Below are positions 33,049 through 43,187 of a stretch of 64,000 nucleotides of DNA, piece after piece. Below the pieces are notes generated by a model. It saw only the letters and a list, made by a program, of their open reading frames with translations, was not told the origin of the DNA and ran no database searches. The stretch lies in contig NZ_QJKC01000015.1 in the NCBI RefSeq assembly GCF_003202035.1, positions 1 to 64,000 of the forward strand. Reading direction: 5' to 3'. A program made the position numbers and the translations under genes. This DNA is from Aquitalea magnusonii (lineage in GTDB: Bacteria; Pseudomonadota; Gammaproteobacteria; Burkholderiales; Chromobacteriaceae). How positions within the stretch are numbered: position 1 is the stretch's first letter; each line of letters begins with the position of its first letter.

Positions 33049-34074
33049 TCAGTTCCAGTCCAGAATCACCTTGCCGCTTTGGCCGGACAGCATGGTGGCA
33101 AAGCCCTGCTCGAAATCATCCACCTTGAAGTGATGGGTGATGATGGGGCGGATGTCCAGCCCGGACTGGATCAGCGCCACCATCTTGTACCAGGTTTCAA
33201 ACATCTCGCGGCCATAGATGCCCTTGATTTCCAGGCCCTTGAAGATGACCTGGTTCCAGTCGATGGCGGTATTGGATGGCGGAATGCCCAGCAGCGCCAC
33301 CTTGCCGCCGTGGTTCATGGTTTCCAGCATCTGGCGGAAGGCCTGCGGATTACCGGACATTTCCAGGCCCACATCAAAGCCTTCGCACATATGCAGCTCG
33401 CTCATCACCTGTTTCAGGTCTTCACGCGCCACGTTCACCGCACGGCTGGCCCCCATCTGGCGTGCCAGATCGAGGCGGTAGTCGTTGACGTCGGTGATGA
33501 CGATATGGCGCGCCCCCACATGCTTGGCAATGGCCACCGCCATGATGCCGATGGGGCCGGCGCCGGTGATCAGCACATCCTCGCCCACCAGATTGAAGGA
33601 CAGCGCGGTATGCACCGCATTGCCGAAGGGGTCGAAGATGGCCGCCAGATCATCGGAAATGTCGTCCGGAATCGGGAAGGCATTAAAGGCCGGAATCACC
33701 AGGTATTCGGCAAATGCGCCTTCGCGGTTGACGCCCACGCCCACGGTGTTGCGGCACAGGTGGCGACGGCCGGCACGACAGTTGCGGCAATGGCCGCAGG
33801 TGATATGACCTTCGCCGGACACACGCTGGCCGATTTCAAAGCCACGCACTTCGGAGCCCATGGCGGCCACCACGCCCACGTATTCGTGGCCGACGTGCAT
33901 CGGTACCGGAATGGTTTTTTGCGCCCATTCATCCCAGTTCCAGATATGGATGTCGGTGCCGCAGATGGCGGTTTTGCTGATCTTGATCAGCAGGTCGTTA
34001 TGGCCGATTTCCGGCTGGGCCACATCGTTCATCCACAAACCGGGTGCGGACTTGAGTTTGGAGAGTGCTTTCAT
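33049..34074 (-). CDS. tdh: L-threonine 3-dehydrogenase
   Basis: A 341-residue zinc alcohol-dehydrogenase family protein. The catalytic zinc Cys is in [19 protein letters not shown] (about residues 34-48), [10 protein letters not shown] supplies the histidine and glutamate, the structural zinc site is [16 protein letters not shown], and the NAD fold is [19 protein letters not shown]. It oxidises threonine to 2-amino-3-ketobutyrate. The ATG at 34074 ([12 protein letters not shown]) is used. kbl is upstream on the same strand (69-bp gap), giving the standard two-step threonine to glycine pathway. Confidence 0.96.
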   Translation of the reverse strand: MKALSKLKSAPGLWMNDVAQPEIGHNDLLIKISKTAICGTDIHIWNWDEWAQKTIPVPMHVGHEYVGVVAAMGSEVRGFEIGQRVSGEGHITCGHCRNCRAGRRHLCRNTVGVGVNREGAFAEYLVIPAFNAFPIPDDISDDLAAIFDPFGNAVHTALSFNLVGEDVLITGAGPIGIMAVAIAKHVGARHIVITDVNDYRLDLARQMGASRAVNVAREDLKQVMSELHMCEGFDVGLEMSGNPQAFRQMLETMNHGGKVALLGIPPSNTAIDWNQVIFKGLEIKGIYGREMFETWYKMVALIQSGLDIRPIITHHFKVDDFEQGFATMLSGQSGKVILDWN

Positions 34075-34143
34075 TGCGTTTACCTGCCTGTCTGTTGCGC
34101 GCCCGCCGGCCAGCAGGCCCACGGGCAAAAGTCTGGATGCGGT

Positions 34144-35343
34144 TCAGTCGATCACTTTCAGCTCACGGCCCACCTTGATGAAGGCGGCCACCGCACGCTG
34201 CACCTGCTCCACCGTGTGACCGGCGGACATCTGGGTGCGGATACGCGCCTTGCCCTTGGGTACCACCGGGAAGGAGAAGCCGATCACATACACCCCTTCT
34301 TGCAGCAGGCGGGCCGCCATTTCGCCAGCCAGACGGGCATCGCCCAGCATCACCGGGATGATGGGATGCTGGCCCGGCACCAGGGTGAAGCCGGCCGCGG
34401 ACATTTCGTTGCGGAACAGCTCGGCATTGCGCTTGAGCTGGGCGCGCAGCTGCTGGCCTTCGTTCTGGATCAGCTTGAGCACTTCCAGGCTGGCCGCGGC
34501 AATGGCCGGAGCCAGGCTGTTGGAGAACAGATAAGGACGCGAACGCTGACGCAACAGGTCGATGATGGGTTTGCGGCCGGATACATAGCCACCGGAAGCG
34601 CCGCCCAGCGCCTTGCCCAGCGTGCCGGTGTAGATGTCCACCTTGTCGGCCACGCCGCACAACTCTGGCGTACCGGCACCGTTTTCGCCGATGAAACCGA
34701 CGGCGTGGGAGTCGTCCACCATCACCAGCGCACCATGGCGGCCGGCCACTTCGCACAGGGTTTTCAGGTCGGCAATGATGCCGTCCATGGAGAACACGCC
34801 GTCAGTGACAATCAGCTTGAAGCGCGCACCGGCCGCTTCGGCGGCAATCAGCTGGGCTTCCAGATCGGCCATGTCGTTGTTTTTGTAGCGGAAACGCTTG
34901 GCCTTGCACAGGCGCACGCCATCAATGATGGAGGCGTGGTTCAGCTCGTCGGAAATCACCGCGTCTTCTTCACCCAGCAAGGTTTCGAACACGCCGCCGT
35001 TGGCGTCGAAACAGCTGGAATACAGGATGGTGTCGTCGGTGCCAAGGAAGCCGGAAATGGCGTGTTCCAGATCCTTGTGCACCTGCTGGGTACCACAGAT
35101 GAAGCGCACCGAGGCGCAGCCATAGCCATAGTCGTCCAGCCCGCGCTTGGCGGCGTCGATCAGGCGGGCATCATCAGCCAGCCCCAGATAGTTGTTAGCG
35201 CAGAAGTTGAGTACATGCGCACCACCAGCCAGCGCGATATCGGAGCGCTGCGGGGTGGCAATCACCCGTTCCGGCTTTTCAAATCCATCGGCGCGAATTT
35301 GGGCCAGCGTGGCTTCCAGGTGGGCAAGATAGGTATGGTTCAT
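34144..35343 (-). CDS. kbl: 2-amino-3-ketobutyrate CoA ligase (glycine C-acetyltransferase)
   Basis: A 399-residue PLP enzyme of the alpha-oxoamine synthase family. Visible blocks: [60 protein letters not shown] (the aspartate and histidine near PLP) and [20 protein letters not shown] with the PLP lysine in TLGKALGG. It splits 2-amino-3-ketobutyrate with CoA into glycine and acetyl-CoA. The ATG at 35343 is preferred to one eight codons earlier. Operon with tdh. Confidence 0.96.
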   Translation of the reverse strand: MNHTYLAHLEATLAQIRADGFEKPERVIATPQRSDIALAGGAHVLNFCANNYLGLADDARLIDAAKRGLDDYGYGCASVRFICGTQQVHKDLEHAISGFLGTDDTILYSSCFDANGGVFETLLGEEDAVISDELNHASIIDGVRLCKAKRFRYKNNDMADLEAQLIAAEAAGARFKLIVTDGVFSMDGIIADLKTLCEVAGRHGALVMVDDSHAVGFIGENGAGTPELCGVADKVDIYTGTLGKALGGASGGYVSGRKPIIDLLRQRSRPYLFSNSLAPAIAAASLEVLKLIQNEGQQLRAQLKRNAELFRNEMSAAGFTLVPGQHPIIPVMLGDARLAGEMAARLLQEGVYVIGFSFPVVPKGKARIRTQMSAGHTVEQVQRAVAAFIKVGRELKVID

Positions 35344-35418
35344 GGCAGGGATGTCCTTGTAGGCCAATCGTGAGGCGCCGGGACTGCAGTCGCAGCGGGA
35401 TCACCGCGCGCCGGAAAC

Positions 35419-35523
35419 TGTCATCCATTCTAGCCCAGCGCATACGGCTTTATCAGTGACAGTTGTCAAGGAAATCACTTGCCAGCTGTCACCCTGCAAT
35501 CAGCAGCGGGAGAGCAACTGTCA
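35419..35523. promoter_or_regulatory. Cluster of TGTCA/TGACA motifs upstream of kbl-tdh
   Basis: Five pentamers occur in 105 bp: TGTCA at 35419, 35464, 35487 and 35519, and TGACA at 35457. Those at 35457 and 35464 form TGACA-GT-TGTCA, a palindrome. The region lies between the kbl start and the end of the carnitine operon, so it is a candidate multi-site operator for kbl-tdh. The cognate regulator is unknown. Confidence 0.4.
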
Positions 35524-35583
35524 TCATTCAACCGACAGCGTCATCCAGCGCCAGCGCATGGCCGACCGAGCGCCGGCCACCCC

Positions 35584-36549
35584 TCACAGATCCAGCACCA
35601 GCCGTGCACCGCGCGCGCGCGATACACAGATCAGCAGGCTCTTTTGCGCCTGCTTTTCTTCGTCACTGAGGTACTGGTCGCGATGTTCAGCCTCGCCCTC
35701 GACAATGCCCACCTCACAGGTGCCACATACGCCCTCGCGGCACAGGCAATCCACGGCAACCGTGCCATCGCTCTCGATGGCTTGCAGAATGCTTTGCCCT
35801 GCCGCCACCGGGATTTCGCGCCCGGAACGGGCCAGCACCACGGTAAATGCCGCTCCGCCTTGCGTGCTGGCGGCAAACTGTTCCCAGTGCAGGCGCGCTG
35901 GCGCTATGCCCTGCGCCGCCCCGGCCACCTGCACCGCCTCGATCAGCGACTGCGGCCCGCAGACATAGACATGGTCCTGCTCGGCCATCTGCTGCAGCAA
36001 GCCGGCGACATCGCACAACTCGCCTTGGGCGGCATCATGAAAATGGCAGTGCGCACCGTAGCGGGCGGTCAGTTCTTCAACAAACGCTGCTTGTTCGCGA
36101 CTGCGAAAAGCGTAATGCAGTTCAAAGCTTGCGCCGCTGGCCTGTAACTCTTCCATCTGCGACATGAAGGGCGTGATGCCGATGCCACCGGCAATCAGAA
36201 TCTGCCGGCCACTGCTGGCATGCAGTGGGAATAAATTGTTAGGTGGCGATATCTGCAGAATATCGCCCTCGGCCAGTTGTTCGTGCATGAAGGCCGAACC
36301 GCCGCGGGAGGCTTCTTCGCGCCGCACGGCAATCTGGTAGTGCTGCAACTGGAAAGGCGAGCTGAGCAGGGAATAGGCGTTATAGAGCAAACCGCTGGCG
36401 GCGGGGATTTGCACAATGACATGGCTGCCGCCGCCAAATGCCGGCAGGCTGCCGCCATCTGCGGCCTGCAGGGTGAAGCGTTTGATCAGGGGGCTGGCTT
36501 GTTCTATCCGCACCACGCGGACGGCAATATTCGGGGTCTGGTGGGTCAT
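35584..36549 (-). CDS. cntB: Carnitine monooxygenase reductase (CntB/YeaX-like)
   Basis: A 321-residue reductase of the phthalate dioxygenase reductase type. The flavin domain has LLYNAYSLLSSPFQLQHYQI, the NAD domain has ILIAGGIGITPFMSQMEEL and HVYVCGPQSLIEAV, and the C-terminal plant-type [2Fe-2S] domain has CREGVCGTC (CX4CX2C) and a fourth Cys in LLICVSRA. It passes electrons from NAD(P)H to the CntA oxygenase. It is the last gene of the operon, as yeaX is in E. coli. Confidence 0.9.
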   Translation of the reverse strand: MTHQTPNIAVRVVRIEQASPLIKRFTLQAADGGSLPAFGGGSHVIVQIPAASGLLYNAYSLLSSPFQLQHYQIAVRREEASRGGSAFMHEQLAEGDILQISPPNNLFPLHASSGRQILIAGGIGITPFMSQMEELQASGASFELHYAFRSREQAAFVEELTARYGAHCHFHDAAQGELCDVAGLLQQMAEQDHVYVCGPQSLIEAVQVAGAAQGIAPARLHWEQFAASTQGGAAFTVVLARSGREIPVAAGQSILQAIESDGTVAVDCLCREGVCGTCEVGIVEGEAEHRDQYLSDEEKQAQKSLLICVSRARGARLVLDL

Positions 36550-36593
36550 GTTGCTTGATGCTCGGGGTTGACTGGAAACACGGCGCGGGACGT

Positions 36594-38042
36594 TCAGCAC
36601 GCCATGCACAGGTATTTGGACTCAAGATAGTCATCAATGCCGTAACGGGAGCCCTCGCGCCCCAGACCGGACTGCTTGATGCCGCCAAAGGGGGCCACCT
36701 CGTTGGACACCATGCCGGTGTTGATGCCGACAATGCCGTACTCCAGTTGCCGGGCGACGCGCCACACGCGGCTGATGTCGCGGCTGTAGAAGTAGGCGGC
36801 CAGGCCGTAAATGGTGGCATTGGCCAGCATGACGACCTCTTGGTCGCTGGCAAACGGCATCACCGGTGCCAGCGGTCCGAAAATTTCCTCGTCGAGCAGG
36901 CGCATGCCCGGCTTCACATCGGCAATGACAGTGGGGGCAAAGTACTGCGGCCCGGCGGCCAGGCTTTGTCCGCCAGTCAGCAAGCGGGCACCCTGCTGCA
37001 CGGCATCGTCCAGCAGGGATTGCACCTTGCTGACGGCACGGGCAGAAATCAATGGGCCGATCTCGCTGGCCTCGGCAAAGCCATTCCCCACCCGCAATTC
37101 GGCAACCCTGGCGCAGAAACGCTCCAGAAAACCGGTATACACCGACTGGTGAACATAAAAGCGGTTGACGCAGACACAGGTCTGGCCGGCATTGCGGAAC
37201 TTGGCCTGGATGGCACCCTCCACCGCAGCGTCCAGATCGGCATCGTCAAACACGATGAAGGGCGCATTGCCGCCCAGTTCCAGCGAGACTTTCTTGATGG
37301 TGCCGGCGCACTGCGCCATCAGCAGCCTGCCGATTGGCGTGGAGCCGGTAAAGCTGAGCTTGCGTACCAGCGGATGGGTGCTGAACTGCTGGCCAATGGC
37401 CTGGGCATCGCCAGTAACGATATTGAACACACCCGGCGGAATGCCGGCACGGTGGGCCAGCTCGGCCAGCGCCAGGGCGGATAGCGGGGTTTCGTTGGCC
37501 GGCTTGATGACGATGGTACAGCCAGCCGCCAGCGCCGGGGCAGCCTTGCGGGTAATCATGGCGGCCGGGAAATTCCACGGTGTGATGGCGGCACAAACCC
37601 CAATCGGCTCGCGCATCACCAGCAGTGTCTGGTCCTGGCGCGGCGCCGGAATCACATCGCCATACAGACGCTTGGCTTCTTCGGCAAACCATTCGACAAA
37701 TGAGGCGGCATAGCGGATTTCACCGCGCGCCTCGGCCAGTGGCTTGCCCTGCTCCCAGGTCATCAGCCGCGCCAGGTCTTCTTCGTGTTGCTCCAGCAGG
37801 AAAAACCACCGACGCAATAGCCGGGCGCGTTCTTTTGCCGTCAGGTCGCGCCAGGCCGGCAGCGCCGCATCGGCGGCCTGAATGGCACGCATGGCTTCCG
37901 CTTCACCCATCAACGGAAGATGGGCAATCAGCTGATCCGTGGCCGGGTCGTGTACGGCAAAGGTGTCCGCCCCATCGGCAGCGCACCATTGGCCATTGAT
38001 ATACGCGTGCTGTCGCAACAGCAGGGGTTCTTGCAATTTCAT
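36594..38042 (-). CDS. Aldehyde dehydrogenase (GabD-like), probable malic semialdehyde dehydrogenase
   Basis: A 482-residue NAD(P)-dependent aldehyde dehydrogenase close to succinate-semialdehyde dehydrogenases: ITPWNFPAAMITRKAAPALA, FTGSTPIGRLLM, VSLELGGNAPFIVFDD with the general-base glutamate and FRNAGQTCVCVNRFYVHQS with the catalytic cysteine; EIFGPLAPVMPF near the end. In this operon it lies between cntA and cntB, where the expected product of CntA is malic semialdehyde, an analogue of succinic semialdehyde. Oxidation would give malate. The family fold is certain, the substrate is inferred from context. Confidence 0.88.
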   Translation of the reverse strand: MKLQEPLLLRQHAYINGQWCAADGADTFAVHDPATDQLIAHLPLMGEAEAMRAIQAADAALPAWRDLTAKERARLLRRWFFLLEQHEEDLARLMTWEQGKPLAEARGEIRYAASFVEWFAEEAKRLYGDVIPAPRQDQTLLVMREPIGVCAAITPWNFPAAMITRKAAPALAAGCTIVIKPANETPLSALALAELAHRAGIPPGVFNIVTGDAQAIGQQFSTHPLVRKLSFTGSTPIGRLLMAQCAGTIKKVSLELGGNAPFIVFDDADLDAAVEGAIQAKFRNAGQTCVCVNRFYVHQSVYTGFLERFCARVAELRVGNGFAEASEIGPLISARAVSKVQSLLDDAVQQGARLLTGGQSLAAGPQYFAPTVIADVKPGMRLLDEEIFGPLAPVMPFASDQEVVMLANATIYGLAAYFYSRDISRVWRVARQLEYGIVGINTGMVSNEVAPFGGIKQSGLGREGSRYGIDDYLESKYLCMAC

Positions 38043-38096
38043 CGGATACTCCGCAAAAGCGGCGGCGACCGCCAACCGGCACCGCCGCAGGTGGCA

Positions 38097-39215
38097 TCAG
38101 TCCTGGTGCTGGCGCGCCACCAGCTGGTGGAAGTGGGCAATGCCGTGCTCACTGATGCCGCTGCGCTGGCGATCAGTCATGATGCGGCCCTGCCCGCGGT
38201 AGCCACGCGACTTCAGCCCGCGCTGCACGCTCTCCACCAGTCGCAGGTCTTCCGGCCGGAAGACGGTGCGATACCACTCCACCAGTGCCTGCTGTTCTGC
38301 GGTCAGCTCCTTGTTGCGGAAATAAATGTCGTAGTACTGCAAGGTGGTCTCGGCATCCTGCGGGTATTCATAGATGACCGTCATGAAATCGGCACCGGGC
38401 GGTACGTTGAACATGGTGCAGGGCCAGGCCCAGTAGCCGCTGAAGCTGGGGTTCTGTACCGTGGGGTCGATCTTGAAGGACTTTTCCGACGAGCGTGCCA
38501 GGCCGAACTGCAGTGTCCAGTTGCCATGCAGGGTGTGCGTGTACTTGTCCACCTGCACCGAATCGGCAAAGCCCGGATGTGCCGGCGCGCAGTGGTAGCA
38601 CTCCATATAGTTGTCGACGATGATTTTCCAGTTGGCCGGCGTGGTGGTGATAAAGCGCGCCGCCAGATGCAGCTGGTCGATCACCGGGCAGGCTGCACGC
38701 AAACTCTCGGCCAGGCCGGGTAGCTGATCCTCCACCGGGTCGGCATCCAGATTCATGTTGATAAACACGAAACCGGCATATTCCTCCACCCTGAGCGGCG
38801 ACAGCGCAGCCTTTTGCGGGTCGAAATCGACCACGTTTTCACAATTGCGCGCATGACCCAGCTGGCCATCCAGCTTGAAGGTCCAGGCATGATAGGGACA
38901 GGTGATCACATTCTTGGCCCGGCCACTGCCTTGCAGCAGCTGGTGGCCACGGTGCGGACAAACATTGTAAAAGCTGCGCAATACCCCATCCCGGCCACGC
39001 ACCACGATGATGCTTTCGCCTGCCACATCGCGGGTGATGTAGTCGTTGGATTCGGCCAGTTCGCTGCCATGTGCCACACAGATCCAGCTATTGGCAAAAA
39101 TCTTCTCCTTCTCGAACTGATAGACCCGGTCGGAGGTGTAGTACTCGGCGGGCAGGGTCCAGGCACGTTCGTGATCGGCACAGAAATCCGGGTTCAATCG
39201 GGTGTAGTCATTCAT
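38097..39215 (-). CDS. cntA: Carnitine monooxygenase oxygenase subunit (CntA/YeaW)
   Basis: A 372-residue Rieske oxygenase. The Rieske cluster is Cys86-Pro-His88 (VCPHRGH) and Cys106-Pro-Tyr-His109 (TCPYHAW). The mononuclear iron site has His208 and His213 in YMECYHCAPAHPGF and Asp323 in RPEDLRLVE. Glu205 takes the place of the usual bridging aspartate, the CntA hallmark. All these positions equal those I recall for Acinetobacter CntA, which cleaves carnitine to trimethylamine and malic semialdehyde. YeaW-type homologues can also use gamma-butyrobetaine or betaine. Electrons would come from CntB. Confidence 0.92.
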   Translation of the reverse strand: MNDYTRLNPDFCADHERAWTLPAEYYTSDRVYQFEKEKIFANSWICVAHGSELAESNDYITRDVAGESIIVVRGRDGVLRSFYNVCPHRGHQLLQGSGRAKNVITCPYHAWTFKLDGQLGHARNCENVVDFDPQKAALSPLRVEEYAGFVFINMNLDADPVEDQLPGLAESLRAACPVIDQLHLAARFITTTPANWKIIVDNYMECYHCAPAHPGFADSVQVDKYTHTLHGNWTLQFGLARSSEKSFKIDPTVQNPSFSGYWAWPCTMFNVPPGADFMTVIYEYPQDAETTLQYYDIYFRNKELTAEQQALVEWYRTVFRPEDLRLVESVQRGLKSRGYRGQGRIMTDRQRSGISEHGIAHFHQLVARQHQD

Positions 39216-39356
39216 GGGTGTTCTCCTCTGCTTGGGGTCGTCACAGGGCTGCTAATGCCTGCCCTTTTCTTGTCCGGTCATGCCCGACGAACAAGCATGG
39301 CAAGACCGGTGGAAAGGTCGCGCAGCGGCACCAGCCGCCACGCTGCGCAACAGATG

Positions 39357-40310
39357 TCATGGCTGAGCGGCCAGCATGCGGCGTATGGCATCGCGCAGCG
39401 CCTGGTACATGCGCGCCGTCTCGCGGCCCTGCGGCCAGAAGCGCAGGCAGCCATGCAGTAGCCCGTGGCCGACATGACATTCCGCCGCAATGCCTTGCGC
39501 CCGCAGGCGCTGCACATAAAGCAGGCCATCGTCACGAAGTGGGTCGTACTCCGCCACTGCAACAAAGGCCGGGGGCAGCGCGCTCAGATCGCCCGCCGCC
39601 AGGGGTGCCAGCCGTGGATCGGCATGCAGTGCCGGGTCGGCTGCGTACTGCTCCAGGTAATAGCGCATGTCAGCGCGGCTGAGCAGCGGGGCATCGGCAT
39701 GTTCACTGGCCGCAGGCTCGGTCGGCACGGCCGCCAGTGCCGGGTAGAGCAGCGCTTGCCCGCACAGCGGCGGACCAGGCCTGCCACGGGCCGCCAGGCA
39801 TAGTGCTGCGGCCAGATTGCCACCGGCACTGTCACCGGCAACCACGACACGGGCGGTGTCGATACCCAGCCCGAGGCCATCCAGCCGCAACGCGTCCCAT
39901 ACCGCCAGGCAATCCTCGAAGGCGGCAGGAAACGCATGCTCCGGAGCCAGGCGGTAATCGACCACCAGCACAGCCGCGGCACACTGCAGCGCCAGCGGTG
40001 CCGCGATAACGACATGGGAATCCAGTCCACCGAGCATCCAGCCGCCGCCATGCAGATACAGCACACAGGGCCAACCGGCAGGCGGTCTGTCCGCCGCGGG
40101 GCGGTACAGGCGCAAGGGGATGGCCCTGCCGGCCACCGGCAACGCAAGCTCGGTCACCTGCAGCCCCGCCGGCAGCGGCGGGGTGAAGTAACGGCACAGG
40201 GCATCGTAGGCGACACGCATTTCGGACAGGCTGTCGTCAGCGGGCTGAAACAGGGCGCACTGCTTGACAAAAGACTGCATTTCCACAGAAAGCTGATAGC
40301 GACTGGCCAT
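39357..40310 (-). CDS. HSL-type alpha/beta-hydrolase esterase in the carnitine operon
   Basis: A 317-residue esterase of the hormone-sensitive lipase family. LYLHGGGWMLGGLDSH is the oxyanion HGGG motif (about residues 78-95), VDYRLAPEHAFPAAFEDC follows, and VVVAGDSAGGNLAAALC has the nucleophile in GDSAGG. The catalytic aspartate is in VAEYDPLRDDG and the histidine near VGHGLLHGCLRF. It starts 8 bp after the BCCT transporter gene and precedes cntA. An O-acylcarnitine hydrolase role is inferred from this position; E. coli has no such gene in the matching locus. Confidence 0.85.
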   Translation of the reverse strand: MASRYQLSVEMQSFVKQCALFQPADDSLSEMRVAYDALCRYFTPPLPAGLQVTELALPVAGRAIPLRLYRPAADRPPAGWPCVLYLHGGGWMLGGLDSHVVIAAPLALQCAAAVLVVDYRLAPEHAFPAAFEDCLAVWDALRLDGLGLGIDTARVVVAGDSAGGNLAAALCLAARGRPGPPLCGQALLYPALAAVPTEPAASEHADAPLLSRADMRYYLEQYAADPALHADPRLAPLAAGDLSALPPAFVAVAEYDPLRDDGLLYVQRLRAQGIAAECHVGHGLLHGCLRFWPQGRETARMYQALRDAIRRMLAAQP

Positions 40311-40318
40311 GGCCGGGC

Positions 40319-41893
40319 TCAGGAGCTGGACTGGTTGCTGGCCACGGCAGGGGGTGGCTGTTCGCCTATCTGGTGTGCCGGGACCGCACCATAATCTTCA
40401 TGCAGCCACTTGAGCAGGCCATACACCATCACCAGCGTGATCAGGGCAAAGGGGATGGCCGTCACAATCACCGTGGTCTTCATGGTATTGAGCGGTGCCT
40501 TGGCAAAAATCATCGCCAGCGGCACCAGCGTGAGCATGACGCACCAGAACAGGCGGTCGATGGGTGATGGGTCCTCCCCTTCGGCCAGGTTGCGGGTACA
40601 GGTGGCGGAGACGGCATAACCTACCGCATCCATGTGCGCGGCCAGAAAGATCGCCATCACCGCCAGAAAGAAGGCCATCACCACACGGCCAGCGGGCAAT
40701 AGCGCCAGCAACTGCGCAATCGCCGACTCCCCTCCCTCGGCCTGCAATACCTGCGGCACCGCCACCAAGCCATTGATGAAGCTGTGCACGCTATAGCTTT
40801 CCAGCACGCCGTAAACAAACCAGATGCCGGCACAGCCGCCAAACATCATGGCCAGCAGTACCTCTCGGATGGTGCGGCCGCGGGAAACGCGGGTGACAAA
40901 CAAGGCCACCCCCGGTGCATAGGAAATCCACCACAGCCAGTAAAACACCGTCCACTCACGGGTAAACTTGCCGTCGCCCAGCGGGTCGGTAAACAAGCTC
41001 ATGTCGACAAAACTGCTGAGCATCAGCCCCAGGCTGGACAAGACATTACTGGTAATGAAGTGGGTTGGCCCCAGCAGATACACATAAGCGGCCAGTGCCA
41101 GCACGCCCCAGCACACCATCTGGCTCAGGCGCTTCATGCCACCATCCATGCCCACCCAGGATGACAGGGTAAACAGTACGGCAACTGAAAGAATCACCAC
41201 CAGCTGCGTGACAAAACTATCCGGAATGCCGGTTAGCGTGGATAGCAAGCGGGTAAAGGTGGTGGCGGTCAGCACCAGGGAAATGGTCAAGGCCCCGAAC
41301 ATGCACAGCATGAATAGCAAATCCACCAGGCGGCCCAGCGGGCCGTCAGACCGACGACCGGTAATGGCGGCAACGATGGCCGCCAGGCTCAAGCCCTTGT
41401 TTTTGCGCACGTGATAGTAGTAACACATGGCCACCGAGCCCACGGCATACATGGCCCAGGCACTCAGGCCGGAATGAAACAGCGAATAAGCCACACTGTA
41501 TTTCAGCGCCTGCGGCGATGCCGGCGGCAGGTTCAGACCGGGGGTCTGGTAGTAATACGCCCAGTCCAGAAAGCCCCAGTACAGGGCGGACGAGCCCATG
41601 CCGGACATGATGAACATGAAAATCCACGACAAGGTGGAATAATCCGGGCCGCCTTCGCCCAGACGGATCTGCCCGTACTTGCTCAGCGCCAGCCAGGCAA
41701 CAAACAGCACCGAGCCAAAGGCAAACAGCAAGATCGGCGAGGCAAATACATTGGTACACCAGGTCATCAATCGATCCGCCACCTCGATCGAAGCCTGCGG
41801 CATGGCGATCATCACCACCACCATCACCATCACGATCAGCAAACTGACCAGTGCCAGCGGCACATCGCGCCGGCTGTGTGTGAGCTTGTGCAT
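40319..41893 (-). CDS. yeaV: BCCT-family transporter (YeaV/CaiT-like)
   Basis: A 524-residue betaine/choline/carnitine transporter with about twelve spans. The family segments are [20 protein letters not shown] (TM3 region) and the tryptophan-rich signature [20 protein letters not shown], then [16 protein letters not shown]. In place of the GMGIG motif of sodium-linked betaine carriers it has GMGSS, as in CaiT-type carriers. It is positioned as yeaV is in E. coli (dmlA-yeaV-yeaW-yeaX). Likely carnitine or a related quaternary amine (inference). Confidence 0.88.
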   Translation of the reverse strand: MHKLTHSRRDVPLALVSLLIVMVMVVVMIAMPQASIEVADRLMTWCTNVFASPILLFAFGSVLFVAWLALSKYGQIRLGEGGPDYSTLSWIFMFIMSGMGSSALYWGFLDWAYYYQTPGLNLPPASPQALKYSVAYSLFHSGLSAWAMYAVGSVAMCYYYHVRKNKGLSLAAIVAAITGRRSDGPLGRLVDLLFMLCMFGALTISLVLTATTFTRLLSTLTGIPDSFVTQLVVILSVAVLFTLSSWVGMDGGMKRLSQMVCWGVLALAAYVYLLGPTHFITSNVLSSLGLMLSSFVDMSLFTDPLGDGKFTREWTVFYWLWWISYAPGVALFVTRVSRGRTIREVLLAMMFGGCAGIWFVYGVLESYSVHSFINGLVAVPQVLQAEGGESAIAQLLALLPAGRVVMAFFLAVMAIFLAAHMDAVGYAVSATCTRNLAEGEDPSPIDRLFWCVMLTLVPLAMIFAKAPLNTMKTTVIVTAIPFALITLVMVYGLLKWLHEDYGAVPAHQIGEQPPPAVASNQSSS

Positions 41894-41973
41894 CTTGCCT
41901 CCCTGCTGCCAGGCCCAGGCCTGGCCTGATTCGGAAATAAGGAAATTACGCTGTCCTGCCCGTACGCCGTGGC

Positions 41974-43077
41974 TCAGTCTTCCACCGCCAGCGGAGCCTG
42001 CATCACAGCTGCGGCAATGGCCTGGCCCAGCTCGGTGGTGCTGGCCCGGCCCCCCAGATCAGCGGTCAGCGGACCGCTCAGCAGCACAGACTCGATGGCC
42101 CGCATGATGGCATCGTGGGCGGCGCGGCAAGGCCCCTGGCTGCGGCCAAGAAAATCCAGCATCAGCGCACCTGACCAGATCATGGCGATGGGGTTGGCGA
42201 TGTTTTTGCCGAAGATGTCCGGCGCAGAACCGTGTACCGGTTCAAACAGGGAGGGGAAACGGCGCTCGGGATTGAGATTGGCCGACGCAGCCAGGCCAAT
42301 GGTGCCGGTACAAGCCGGGCCGAGGTCGGACAGGATGTCGCCAAACAGATTGGAAGCCACCACCACATCGAAGCGGTCGGGCTGCAATACAAAACGTGCA
42401 GCCAGAATATCCACATGCTGCCGTTCCCATTGCACCTCCGGGTAGTGCTGTGCCACCGCCGCCACCCGCTCATCCCAATAGGGCATGCTCACCGCGATGC
42501 CGTTGGATTTGGTGGCGGCGGTCAGCTTTTTGCGCGGCCGGCTTTGTGCCAGGGCAAAAGCGTGATGCAGGATGCGATCCACGCCATGGCGGGTAAATAT
42601 TGCTTGCTGCAACACCAGCTCGCGTTCCGTTCCTTCGAACATGCGGCCACCGACTGCGGAGTACTCGCCCTCGGTATTTTCCCGCACCACCAGGAAATCG
42701 ATCTCACCCGGCTGACGATTGGCCAGCGGACAGGGCACACCGGGCAGCAAACGCACCGGACGCAGATTGACGTATTGGTCGAACTGGCGGCGGAACTTCA
42801 ACAGCGAACCCCACAGCGACACATGGTCCGCCACCTTGTCCGGCATGCCGACGGCTCCGAAATAGATGGCGTCAAAGCCGCGCAAGGTGTCGAACCAGTT
42901 GTCCGGCATCATCTGGCCGTGTTGCAGGTAGTAGTCACAGCTGGCCCAGTCAAACCGGCTAATCGACAAGTCGATGTCAAAGCGCCTGGCCGCCGCCTCC
43001 AGCACCCGCAAGCCTTCCGGTAGCACTTCCTGCCCGATGCCATCGCCTGCGATGGCGGCAATCCTGTAAGCCCGCAT
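41974..43077 (-). CDS. dmlA: D-malate/tartrate dehydrogenase (decarboxylating)
   Basis: A 367-residue isocitrate/isopropylmalate dehydrogenase family protein of the TtuC/DmlA type: [20 protein letters not shown] at the start, [80 protein letters not shown] and [21 protein letters not shown]. coli DmlA (YeaU) oxidises D-malate to pyruvate and CO2 with NAD. A strong GAGGAGG precedes the ATG at 43077. It is the first gene of the operon and is divergent from the LysR gene, as in E. coli dmlRA. Confidence 0.9.
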   Translation of the reverse strand: MRAYRIAAIAGDGIGQEVLPEGLRVLEAAARRFDIDLSISRFDWASCDYYLQHGQMMPDNWFDTLRGFDAIYFGAVGMPDKVADHVSLWGSLLKFRRQFDQYVNLRPVRLLPGVPCPLANRQPGEIDFLVVRENTEGEYSAVGGRMFEGTERELVLQQAIFTRHGVDRILHHAFALAQSRPRKKLTAATKSNGIAVSMPYWDERVAAVAQHYPEVQWERQHVDILAARFVLQPDRFDVVVASNLFGDILSDLGPACTGTIGLAASANLNPERRFPSLFEPVHGSAPDIFGKNIANPIAMIWSGALMLDFLGRSQGPCRAAHDAIMRAIESVLLSGPLTADLGGRASTTELGQAIAAAVMQAPLAVED

Positions 43078-43187
43078 CCTGCCCTCCTCTGTTCTTTCGT
43101 CGTAATGACCTTGTACTTCGAGGCCTAGCATGGCGGAAAACAAAGCCCGGATAATTGGCTGATCCGTGCATACAGAAAACACGAAAC

